Positions 1 through 5,382 of a DNA stretch of 5,438 nt are shown piece by piece. The DNA comes from Gp6-AA40 sp050742535 (lineage in GTDB: Bacteria > Acidobacteriota > Vicinamibacteria > Vicinamibacterales > UBA2999): positions 1 through 5,438 of the forward strand of contig JBOGIQ010000381.1 in the NCBI GenBank assembly GCA_050742535.1, given 5' to 3'. The notes beneath the pieces are model-generated. The model saw only the letters and a list, made by a program, of their open reading frames with translations, searched no databases and was not told the DNA's origin. Made by a program: the position numbers and the translations under genes. Numbering within the stretch: position 1 is the stretch's first letter; each line of letters opens with the position of its first letter.

Positions 1-192
1 CTCGTACACTACGCCGTTTACTGTTACCAATTCACAATTGCCCAAGTAGATCGGGGTTCCATTTTCACTGGTGCAGGTATGTCCCTCCTCCGTGCAGAGG
101 TAGCCGCTCACATCTGCCTCCGCCAGCCTTCCCGACGCGAGCAGTACGACAGCCATTGATAGTCGTGTTGATATTCGTCTGACTGACGTCAC
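1..192 (-). CDS. Small secreted cysteine-containing protein, 5' part only (runs off the window)
   Basis: I do not recognise the family. The visible 64 codons read without a stop from a GTG at 192 to the window edge. The start is chosen because AGAGG lies 6 bases upstream and because it gives a good Sec-type signal peptide: basic n-region (Arg5, Arg6, Arg10), hydrophobic stretch at about residues 13-20 (MAVVLLAS), and an A-E-A cleavage site with the mature protein starting near Asp27. The mature part seen so far has three cysteines (33, 40, 53) among polar and glycine-rich residues, which suggests an exported, possibly disulfide-bonded protein. Third-position GC is about 58% by hand count, and the codons look less GC-biased than in the operon upstream. 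An in-frame ATG at 234 is possible but would bury the signal peptide; Met13 would lose the basic n-region. It follows the wecE operon by 229 bases and is probably its own unit. Function unknown. Confidence 0.6.
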   Translation of the reverse strand, partial: MTSVRRISTRLSMAVVLLASGRLAEADVSGYLCTEEGHTCTSENGTPIYLGNCELVTVNGVVYE

Positions 193-198
193 CTTGCA

Positions 199-203
199 CC
201 TCT
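199..203 (-). promoter_or_regulatory. Ribosome binding site of the secreted-protein gene
   Basis: AGAGG on the minus strand, followed by the 6-base spacer TGCAAG and the GTG start at 192. It is the main reason for preferring this GTG over the in-frame ATG codons at 234 and at codon 13. Confidence 0.55.
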
Positions 204-294
204 TTCTATGTGTTGTCGAACAGCTGTCGTGCATTGCCAGGACTACTTTGCCTTCTCCGCGCACATTGAAAGCCTCAAGAACCGACCGGGAAAC

Positions 295-323
295 AATATA
301 GATGACGCGGCGCCGCGCGGTAA
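295..323 (-). promoter_or_regulatory. Weak candidate promoter for the secreted-protein gene
   Basis: TATATT at 300-295 matches the -10 consensus at five of six positions. Seventeen bases upstream, TTACCG at 323-318 matches the -35 consensus at only three of six. The 12-base palindrome at 306-317 fills most of the spacer and could be an operator, or simply GC-rich chance. The -10 hexamer is about 100 bases before the GTG start, so a 5' leader of roughly 95 bases would follow. Confidence 0.15.
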
Positions 324-421
324 GACACGAAGTGCCGTACAGCATCGCCACATCCACCCTGTAGATCGTCGATCCCGTGGATCGGTGTTCGCTTCCCTGA
401 GGCGCAGCAGGGACTGTCCTT

Positions 422-1567
422 CTACACAACCTCCTGAACGAACGACTTCACTGCCTCGATCACGCTCGTCTGCTCGTCGTACGAGAGATCCGTGTAGAAC
501 GGCAGCCGGACGATGCGTTCGCTGACGTCCTCGGCGACGGGACAGTCGCCCGCTGCTCCGCCGAAGCGCGCGCCCATCGGCGACAGGTGCAGCGGGATGT
601 AATGGAAGACGGCGAGGATTCCGAAGCTGCCGAGGTAATCGATCAGCGCTTTCCGTGCCGCGGCGGACGGCATCAGCAGCGCGAAGAGATGCGACGGATG
701 CTCGGCGCCATCCGGCAGCGCGAGCCGGCGGATCTCATGTGCCGCACACCACTCGGTCAATTCGGTGTCGTAGCGATTCCAGATGGCACGTCGACTGGCC
801 TGGATGTCCGGCGCGTTCTCGAGCTGAGCCGCGAGCACCGCCGCCTGCAGCTCGGAGCACAGATAGTTGGAGCCGACGTCCACCCACGTGTACTTGTCCA
901 CCTGACCGCGGAAGAACCGGCTGCGGTTGGTTCCTTTTTCACGCGCGATCTCCGCCCGCTCGACGAGCGAGAGGTCGTTGATCAGGAGCGCGCCGCCCTC
1001 CCCGCAGGTGACGTTCTTCGTTTCGTGGAAACTCTGTGTGGCCAGCGCGCCGAACGTGCCCAGGGATCGGCCTTTGTATCTGCCGAAGAGGCCATGGGCG
1101 TTGTCCTCGATGAGGATCAGATTGTGGCGCGCGGCGGCGTCGGCGATCGCGTCCATGTCGCACGCGACGCCGCCGTAATGCATGACGACCGCTGCCCGTG
1201 TTCGCGGCGTCACGAGACGCTCCAGCGCCCGTTCGTCGATATTCAGCGTATCGGGGCGGCAGTCCGCGAAGACCGGACGCATGCCGCGCATGGCGAACGC
1301 GTTCGCGGTGGAGACGAACGTGAACGATGGGACGATGACCTCGTCACCAGGCGCCCCGTCGACGAGGATGGCGCAGATCTCCAGAGCCGCGGTGCAGGAA
1401 CTCGTCAGCAGCACCCGGCGCGCGCCGGTCAGGCTCTCCAGCACCGACTCGCACCGGTGCGTGAAAGGACCGTTGCCGGACAGTCTGCCGCTGTTCAGGG
1501 CGTCCGTCAGGGCGCGCGAGGCCGCAGGCGTGGTGGTCGGACGATTGAAAGGTATGCGGAACGTCAT
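422..1567 (-). CDS. wecE: WecE-like dTDP-4-amino-4,6-dideoxygalactose transaminase (DegT/DnrJ/EryC1 family)
   Basis: A cytosolic PLP enzyme expected to transfer an amino group from glutamate to dTDP-4-dehydro-6-deoxy-D-glucose, giving dTDP-4-amino-4,6-dideoxy-D-galactose. The 381 residues match E. coli WecE (376) along the whole length. Landmarks: N-terminal IPFNRP (5-10), the LLTSSCTAALE block (53-63), PGDEVIVPSFTFVSTANAF (73-91), IEDNAHG (153-159) with Asp155 expected to pair with the PLP ring nitrogen, SFHETKN (179-185) with Lys184 as the Schiff-base lysine, GEGG (189-192), REKGTNRS (209-216), FRGQVDKYTW (219-228) and FHYIPLH (321-327). The last four blocks separate WecE from generic family members. 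The chosen ATG overlaps the wecD stop by 4 bases (ATGA), and the following IPFNRP matches the family N-terminus; an in-frame start at 1600 would add 11 poor residues. The ribosome binding site is weak, so translation probably depends on coupling to wecD. Stop is TAG. Exact sugar specificity is inferred. Confidence 0.9.
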   Translation of the reverse strand: MTFRIPFNRPTTTPAASRALTDALNSGRLSGNGPFTHRCESVLESLTGARRVLLTSSCTAALEICAILVDGAPGDEVIVPSFTFVSTANAFAMRGMRPVFADCRPDTLNIDERALERLVTPRTRAAVVMHYGGVACDMDAIADAAARHNLILIEDNAHGLFGRYKGRSLGTFGALATQSFHETKNVTCGEGGALLINDLSLVERAEIAREKGTNRSRFFRGQVDKYTWVDVGSNYLCSELQAAVLAAQLENAPDIQASRRAIWNRYDTELTEWCAAHEIRRLALPDGAEHPSHLFALLMPSAAARKALIDYLGSFGILAVFHYIPLHLSPMGARFGGAAGDCPVAEDVSERIVRLPFYTDLSYDEQTSVIEAVKSFVQEVV

Positions 1568-2325
1568 CGTCTTTCGTCGCGGAACCATCGATGGTACCAA
1601 AGCGCCACGTCGATGGTGTTGAATCCTTCGCTCTTGTACAGGCGCAGCGCGGCAACGTTTCGCCCGGCCGTCACGACGGACGTGCCGGTCACGCCTGCTG
1701 ACGCAAGAGTGTCTGCCGCGCTGCGGAGCAGGTCACGGCCGATGCCCTGATTCCGATACCGTGCGTGCACGGCAAACAGGCCGATGCGAGCAAGTCGACC
1801 GGGCGTGTCCGTCGCGGCATCGGGTGCTTCCGCGTGGAGCGTCACGTATCCGACCGGCGTATCGTCCCGCTCGGCGACAAGTACCTGATCCGCGTAGCCG
1901 CGGACGCTGTTTTCAATCCAGGTCGCATAGAGCTCGTCGCTTCGGGCCGGGTCGAAACGGCTGTCCGCATGAAACCGCGTATCGCGGTGCGCGGACAAGG
2001 CGATGTCGCGAAGCGCCGGAATATCGCGCACGGCCGCCTGTCTGACGTGGCCGCCGACGTCGCCGCGGCCCTCCGCCGCAGCCCGCGCCAGCGTGACGCG
2101 CACGCCGACCAGCTGAAAGCCGCCCGCGTCCAGCTGCTGGATCGTCGCCGTGTCGTCCGGCGCACCGAGGAAATACAGACAGTCCGTGTGATGCGCCCGG
2201 CACCAGTCGAGCATCGCGTCCCGGGTCGGCCCGTCGAGGCGCGAAGGAACAGCACGCGCGATCGAGAGACCGAAAAATTGCGAATCCCACCGCAGCTCTT
2301 CACACAAGGCGGCATCAGAGACCAT
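1564..2325 (-). CDS. wecD: WecD-like dTDP-fucosamine acetyltransferase (GNAT family)
   Basis: Predicted to acetylate the amino sugar made by the next gene product, using acetyl-CoA, to give dTDP-4-acetamido-4,6-dideoxy-D-galactose. The 253 residues are somewhat longer than E. coli WecD (224). Family signs: N-terminal LRWDSQFFGLSIA (11-23), resembling the LTWENAFFG start of WecD; the block RFHADSRFDP...YATWIENSVRG (117-143), which matches WecD closely; and a C-terminal GNAT domain (about 94-248) with the acetyl-CoA loop RNQGIG (191-196) and NVAALRLYKSEGF (223-235). Tyr230 aligns with Tyr208, the proposed general acid of E. coli WecD. The ATG shares one base with the tyrA stop (TGATG). No Shine-Dalgarno is visible, so coupling to tyrA is likely. 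The frame stays open far upstream inside tyrA, but that part is an off-frame shadow and gives an arginine-rich peptide. Extra residues lie between the domains (about 80-93). A different amino-sugar acceptor is possible, but the wecE neighbour supports the call. Confidence 0.82.
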   Translation of the reverse strand: MVSDAALCEELRWDSQFFGLSIARAVPSRLDGPTRDAMLDWCRAHHTDCLYFLGAPDDTATIQQLDAGGFQLVGVRVTLARAAAEGRGDVGGHVRQAAVRDIPALRDIALSAHRDTRFHADSRFDPARSDELYATWIENSVRGYADQVLVAERDDTPVGYVTLHAEAPDAATDTPGRLARIGLFAVHARYRNQGIGRDLLRSAADTLASAGVTGTSVVTAGRNVAALRLYKSEGFNTIDVALWYHRWFRDERR

Positions 2326-3182
2326 CACGAGTCGCGGCCGCTCATCAGCTCGGCACGCCATTTCGCGGCCTCGGCAAACACGCGGCTGACAGCGTCGCCG
2401 CCGCGCAGGTCTGCGCGCAGCTCGGTGAGCCGCGCGATCAACTGGTCGAGCGCCTCCGCCACGGCATCTGCGTTCGTGGCACACACGTCGCGCCAGGTCT
2501 CGGCGGGGCTTGACGCCAGCCGTGTCGTATCCACCAGCCCGCGCCCTGCCAGCCGCAATGCGCTTCCCCCCGCGCCGCTGCCGATGACGTCCATCAGGGC
2601 GCTGGCCGTGAGCTGCGGCAGATGACTGAGAAATGCCATCACGCGGTCGTGCTCGGTCGCGTCCATGGTGGACGGCCGCGCCCCGACGCCGCGGGCGAAT
2701 TCGAACAGCCGTTCGAGCACAGCGACAGGAGTCGATGGCGCCGGCGTGAAGATCCAGGGGCGGTGCCTGAACAGGTCGGGCCGCGCGAAGCCAAAGCCGC
2801 CCTGCTCCGCTCCGCCGATCGGGTGCCCGCCGACAAACGACCCGCACGCCAGCGCCGCGGCGGCATCGACGATTCCACGCTTGGTGCTGCCGACGTCGGT
2901 GACGATGGCGGCGGCGGGCAGCCGCTGGGCGATCTCCGCCAGCAGCTTCAGGTTCTGGCGAACCGGTGCCGCGAGGATGATCAGATCCGCGTCGGACGCG
3001 TCGGCGGCGCTGTCGGCGGCGCGATCGATGGCTCCGCCGCCGAGCGCGTGGGCCAGAACGGCTTTGCGATCGACGCCGGTCAGGCGTGTGGCGGGCCACC
3101 GGTCCCGCACCGCCAGCGCGATCGATCCGCCAATCAGCCCGAGGCCGACGATCGAAACGGACTTAAAGGGAGGCTCGGCCAA
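2325..3182 (-). CDS. tyrA: Prephenate dehydrogenase (TyrA)
   Basis: Oxidises and decarboxylates prephenate to 4-hydroxyphenylpyruvate in tyrosine synthesis. The 285 residues are one Rossmann domain plus a helical dimer domain, with no ACT domain and no fused chorismate mutase. Visible motifs: GLGLIGGS (13-20) for the dinucleotide; Asp38 at the end of the second strand, which favours NAD+ over NADP+; DVGSTK (96-101); GGHPIGG (118-124); SHLPQ (186-190); and DTTRLASSPAETWRD (218-232). Ser99, His120, His187, Arg221 and Trp230 line up with Aquifex aeolicus Ser126, His147 (catalytic), His217, Arg250 and Trp259, with near-identical spacing. An arogenate-using variant cannot be excluded. The only sensible start is TTG at 3182: the frame is closed by a TAG 12 bases upstream, and TTG is the only start codon between that stop and the Rossmann motif. 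The ribosome binding site is poor (AGGG about 10 bases away). The TGA stop shares its A with the wecD ATG. Confidence 0.93.
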   Translation of the reverse strand: MAEPPFKSVSIVGLGLIGGSIALAVRDRWPATRLTGVDRKAVLAHALGGGAIDRAADSAADASDADLIILAAPVRQNLKLLAEIAQRLPAAAIVTDVGSTKRGIVDAAAALACGSFVGGHPIGGAEQGGFGFARPDLFRHRPWIFTPAPSTPVAVLERLFEFARGVGARPSTMDATEHDRVMAFLSHLPQLTASALMDVIGSGAGGSALRLAGRGLVDTTRLASSPAETWRDVCATNADAVAEALDQLIARLTELRADLRGGDAVSRVFAEAAKWRAELMSGRDS

Positions 3183-3194
3183 ATCCCAAGAGCC

Positions 3195-4241
3195 CTACCT
3201 CGCCCACCCGCGCCGCGAGACGGGCTCCAGACAGATGCTCCTGCCAATCGCCGGCGCGATGATGCGCAGTTCGGCCATCAATCGATCGAACTGCGACGGG
3301 AACATCGACTGCGCCCCGTCGCTCAGCGCCCGGTCGGGATCGTTGTGGACCTCGATGATCAACCCGTCCGCCCCCGCGGCAACCGCGGCGCGCGCCATGG
3401 GCGCCACCATGTCGCGGCGGCCGGCACCGTGGCTCGGATCGGCGACGATCGGGAGATGGCTGAGCTTCTTGACGACGGGAATCGCGGAGATATCGAACGT
3501 GTTGCGCGTCGCGGTCTCGAACGTCCGGATCCCGCGCTCGCAGAGGATCACGTCGTTGTTGCCGCCGGCCAGGATGTATTCCGCCGACAGCAGCCACTCC
3601 TCGATGGTGGCGGAGATTCCACGTTTCAGCAGGACGGGCTTCTTGTGGTACCCGAGCTCGCGCAGCAGCGTGAAGTTCTGCATGTTGCGGGCGCCGACCT
3701 GGAAGATGTCGCAGTACTTTTCGATCAGCTCGATCTGGCTGATGTCCATCACCTCCGAGATCAGCTTCAGGTTGTGCGCGTCCGCCGCGCGCCGCAGCAT
3801 CTGCAGCCCCTGCTCGCCGAGGCCCTGGAAGCTGTAGGGCGAACTGCGCGGCTTGAACGCGCCGCCGCGCAGGATCTTCGCGCCCGCCCGGCGCACGGCC
3901 GCGGCGGTCGCCATCACCTGCTCATCCGTCTCCGCGGAGCACGGGCCGGCCATCATGATCACTTCGTCGCCGCCTATTCGCACATCGTCAATCGTGACGA
4001 TCGTGTCGTCCGGCTTGAAGGTCCGGCTCGCGCGCTTGTACGGCTCGGAGATGCGCAGCACCTCGTGCACGCCGTCGAGGATCTCGATGAGCTCCTTCTC
4101 GACTTTGTGCGCGCCGACCACGCCGAGCACCGTCCGCGTGGCGCCGGAGGAGCGGTGCACGTCCATGCCGAGCTCGATCAGCCTGGCGATGACCGAATCA
4201 ATCTGCGCCTCGGTGGCGCGTTCCTTCATGACGACTACCAT
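3195..4241 (-). CDS. aroF: 3-deoxy-7-phosphoheptulonate (DAHP) synthase, type I-beta with N-terminal ferredoxin-like regulatory domain
   Basis: Condenses phosphoenolpyruvate and erythrose 4-phosphate to DAHP, the committed step of the shikimate pathway. The 348 residues closely resemble the Thermotoga maritima enzyme (338): a ferredoxin-like regulatory domain at about 1-68, then the TIM barrel. Metal ligands Cys101, His271, Glu297 and Asp308 match T. maritima Cys102, His272, Glu298 and Asp309. Substrate motifs include AGPCS (98-102), LRGGAFKPR (124-132), QVGARNMQN (181-189), PVLLKRG (202-208), CERGIRTFE (234-242) and DPSHGAGRRD (268-277). His29 and Ser31 of the regulatory domain are kept at the same numbers as the T. 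maritima residues I recall as tyrosine contacts, so feedback inhibition by tyrosine is likely. A tail of about ten residues extends past the T. maritima end. The ATG at 4241 is preceded by GGAG with a 7-base spacer and starts a protein of family-like length; a GTG at 4259 inside the hairpin would add six residues. Stop is TAG. Confidence 0.95.
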   Translation of the reverse strand: MVVVMKERATEAQIDSVIARLIELGMDVHRSSGATRTVLGVVGAHKVEKELIEILDGVHEVLRISEPYKRASRTFKPDDTIVTIDDVRIGGDEVIMMAGPCSAETDEQVMATAAAVRRAGAKILRGGAFKPRSSPYSFQGLGEQGLQMLRRAADAHNLKLISEVMDISQIELIEKYCDIFQVGARNMQNFTLLRELGYHKKPVLLKRGISATIEEWLLSAEYILAGGNNDVILCERGIRTFETATRNTFDISAIPVVKKLSHLPIVADPSHGAGRRDMVAPMARAAVAAGADGLIIEVHNDPDRALSDGAQSMFPSQFDRLMAELRIIAPAIGRSICLEPVSRRGWAR

Positions 4242-4248
4242 GACTGTT

Positions 4249-4252
4249 CTCC
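4249..4252 (-). promoter_or_regulatory. Ribosome binding site of aroF
   Basis: GGAG on the minus strand with the 7-base spacer AACAGTC before the ATG at 4241. It lies two bases past the foot of the hairpin at 4255-4274, so folding of the hairpin may affect ribosome access. It fixes the ATG rather than the upstream in-frame GTG as the start. Confidence 0.65.
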
Positions 4253-4254
4253 GC

Positions 4255-4274
4255 GGCACCGCTGAAGCGGTGCC
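4255..4274. repeat. Perfect 9-bp inverted repeat (REP-like hairpin) between aroQ and aroF
   Basis: The arms GGCACCGCT (4255-4263) and AGCGGTGCC (4266-4274) are exact reverse complements around two bases. In RNA this is best drawn as an 8-bp GC-rich stem with a TTCA tetraloop on the minus strand. No T-run follows on the minus strand, so it is not an intrinsic terminator, and genes on both sides belong to the same run. On the minus strand it is flanked by GTAGG before and GCGGAGA after. That arrangement resembles dispersed palindromic repeats I recall from GC-rich soil bacteria, but only one copy is in this window, so repeat status is inferred. Confidence 0.6.
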
Positions 4275-4285
4275 CTACGTGGCAA

Positions 4286-4591
4286 CTACCTCAGTTCGTC
4301 CCGCTGCGAGCTCGCCTCGCGCTCGGCGCGACGCGCTTCATCGATGATGCGTTCGAAAATCCTGACGACCGCTTCGGCGGTGAGCGGACCAGCCAGCTCC
4401 GTCGCCGACCGGCGGACGCGGCCGAGCACCTGCGCTTCGCGTTCGGGTTGATAAATCGGCACGCCCGCCTCGTGCTTCAGGCGCCCCACTTCAACGGCAC
4501 ACGCCACGCGCACGTTGAGCAGCCGTACCAGCTGCTCGTCGATCACGTCGATGCGGGTCCGCAGTTCCTCGATTGTCAGGACTTCAGCCAA
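4286..4591 (-). CDS. aroQ: Chorismate mutase, AroQ type, single domain
   Basis: Catalyses the Claisen rearrangement of chorismate to prephenate, feeding TyrA and phenylalanine synthesis. The 101 residues form the usual three-helix AroQ domain and align with the mutase part of E. coli PheA without a gap through residue 52: Arg11, Arg28, Lys39 and Glu52 are all kept at the same numbers. Position 48 is Gln rather than Asp. Toward the third helix (IFERIIDEA, 78-86) the positions equivalent to E. coli Ser84 and Gln88 appear to be Ala86 and Glu90; yeast chorismate mutase also uses a glutamate (Glu246) at the latter place. The start is TTG at 4591, preceded by GAGGAG with an 8-base spacer. The frame extends further up inside trpA, but that adds an arginine- and glycine-rich shadow and no better start. 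The gene overlaps the end of trpA by 16 bases. A highly charged tail (87-101) follows the fold. No dehydratase or ACT domain is attached. Confidence 0.9.
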   Translation of the reverse strand: MAEVLTIEELRTRIDVIDEQLVRLLNVRVACAVEVGRLKHEAGVPIYQPEREAQVLGRVRRSATELAGPLTAEAVVRIFERIIDEARRAEREASSQRDELR

Positions 4592-5382
4592 CGCACATAC
4601 TCCTCTACCCGTCCATCCAGATCGTCCGATGCGCCCGCGTCGGCAATGACGCTGACGAGCGCGCTGCCGACCACCGCGGCATCGGCCCACCGGCCCACCT
4701 CGCGCACGTGCTCGGGTTTCGAAATGCCGAAGCCAAGGGCCACAGGCAGGTCGCTGACGTGCCGGATGCGCTGCACCATCTCCTGCGCGCCGTCGGCAAG
4801 GCGATCGCGGACGCCTGTCACGCCCAGACGCGAAATCGCGTAAAGAAAGCCACTTCCGAGGGAGGCTGCCTTCCGGAGGCGCTCGTCGGTAGTCGTCGGG
4901 CTGAGCAGGAGAATTGTATCAATCCGCCGTGAGGCGAGCATGTTCCGGAATCCGTCGGCTTCCTCGATCGGCAGGTCGAGGACGAGGACGCCGTCCACGC
5001 CCGCCGCACGGGCCCGGTCGGCGAACCGCTCCGCCCCCAGCCTCAGGATCGGATTCGCGTAGCTGAAGATCACCACCGGCGCGCGCAGCTCCGGCCTGAG
5101 CTGCTCCAGCAGATCCAGTACGCGGGAGAGGGTGGTGCCGGACGCCAGCGCCCGCTCGGTGGCACGCTGAATCACCGGACCGTCGGCCAGCGGGTCCGAG
5201 AAAGGCACGCCGATCTCCAGCACGTCCGCGCCTGCGCGATCGAGTGCCTTCAGGATCCCTTCGGTGCGGGGCAAGTCGGGATCTCCGGCCGTCACGTAGG
5301 TGATGAGACCGGGAGCGGTCCCGCCGCGAAGGCGGCTGAAGGTGGCCGCGATCCGTCCGTCGGCCGACACGGACGACGTCAT
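4576..5382 (-). CDS. trpA: Tryptophan synthase alpha chain
   Basis: Cleaves indole-3-glycerol phosphate to indole and glyceraldehyde 3-phosphate within the alpha2-beta2 complex; indole is channelled to TrpB. The 268 residues match the full TIM-barrel family length (E. coli 268). The signature LEIGVPFSDPLADG (55-68) carries the catalytic pair Glu56 and Asp67, equivalent to Salmonella Glu49 and Asp60 with the same spacing. Loop 6 is seen as YAISRLGVTG (181-190), with Tyr181 and Thr189 corresponding to Tyr175 and Thr183. Phosphate-binding elements are GFGIS (217-221) and VGSA (238-241). YANPI (108-112) is another conserved block. The ATG overlaps the trpB TGA by 4 bases and has GGAGG 7 bases upstream inside trpB, a strong start that fits equal production of the two subunits. 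The end overlaps aroQ by 16 bases. No catalytic residue is missing. Confidence 0.97.
   Translation of the reverse strand: MTSSVSADGRIAATFSRLRGGTAPGLITYVTAGDPDLPRTEGILKALDRAGADVLEIGVPFSDPLADGPVIQRATERALASGTTLSRVLDLLEQLRPELRAPVVIFSYANPILRLGAERFADRARAAGVDGVLVLDLPIEEADGFRNMLASRRIDTILLLSPTTTDERLRKAASLGSGFLYAISRLGVTGVRDRLADGAQEMVQRIRHVSDLPVALGFGISKPEHVREVGRWADAAVVGSALVSVIADAGASDDLDGRVEEYVRWLKS
4600..4605 (-). promoter_or_regulatory. Ribosome binding site of aroQ, inside the trpA coding end
   Basis: GAGGAG on the minus strand, 8 bases before the TTG at 4591. It lies within the last codons of trpA and is the evidence for the unusual TTG start. Confidence 0.6.

Larger units (their letters stand above)
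193..421. other. Non-coding gap between wecE and the secreted-protein gene
   Basis: No convincing gene lies here on either strand. On the minus strand one frame stays open from inside wecE through to the secreted-protein gene, but its predicted peptide looks like nothing familiar and no start in it has a good ribosome binding site. Two short hairpins sit just past wecE: a 6-bp stem 394-399/408-413 with an 8-base loop, and a 6-bp stem 370-375/379-384 with a 3-base loop. Neither is followed by a T-run on the minus strand, so neither is a classical intrinsic terminator. A perfect 12-base palindrome of C, G and GC steps lies at 306-317. The stretch around 275-300 is relatively AT-rich for this window. 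Confidence 0.5.

Noticed and set aside
370..413. Possible terminator after wecE
   Set aside because: Two 6-bp stems are present but no T-run follows either on the minus strand, and the stems are short for a GC-rich genome. I would not call termination from this.
193..429. Minus-strand frame open from the end of wecE into the secreted-protein gene
   Set aside because: It is in frame with the GTG at 192 and has no stop, so a longer protein was considered. The only strong AGGAGG (430-435) abuts a TTG without spacing and is explained by the wecE codons. The extension would also place the signal peptide in the middle of the protein.
208..525. Plus-strand 105-codon frame across the gap and the end of wecE
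   Set aside because: No ribosome binding site before its ATG, a Ser/Arg/Thr-rich peptide without domain character, and half of it is antisense to wecE.
587..1750. Plus-strand open frame of 387 codons opposite wecE and the end of wecD
   Set aside because: Antisense to clear homologues, arginine-rich and low in hydrophobic patterning, with no domain I recognise. It is a GC-driven shadow.
2326..3099. Upstream extension of the wecD frame through tyrA
   Set aside because: The frame is open but gives an Arg/Ala-rich peptide in the wrong phase of tyrA. WecD homology begins only after the ATG at 2325, which also makes the normal coupled junction.
2622..4265. Plus-strand open frame of 547 codons opposite aroF and tyrA
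   Set aside because: It lies entirely antisense to two well-identified genes. Its peptide is rich in Arg, Asp, Gly and Gln with no recognisable domain, as expected for a mirror frame of GC-biased codons.
4255..4274. Intrinsic terminator or attenuator between aroQ and aroF
   Set aside because: The stem is strong, but on the minus strand it is followed by GCGGAGAAC rather than a T-run. There is also no leader peptide rich in aromatic codons and no alternative pairing partner visible in the 44-base gap.
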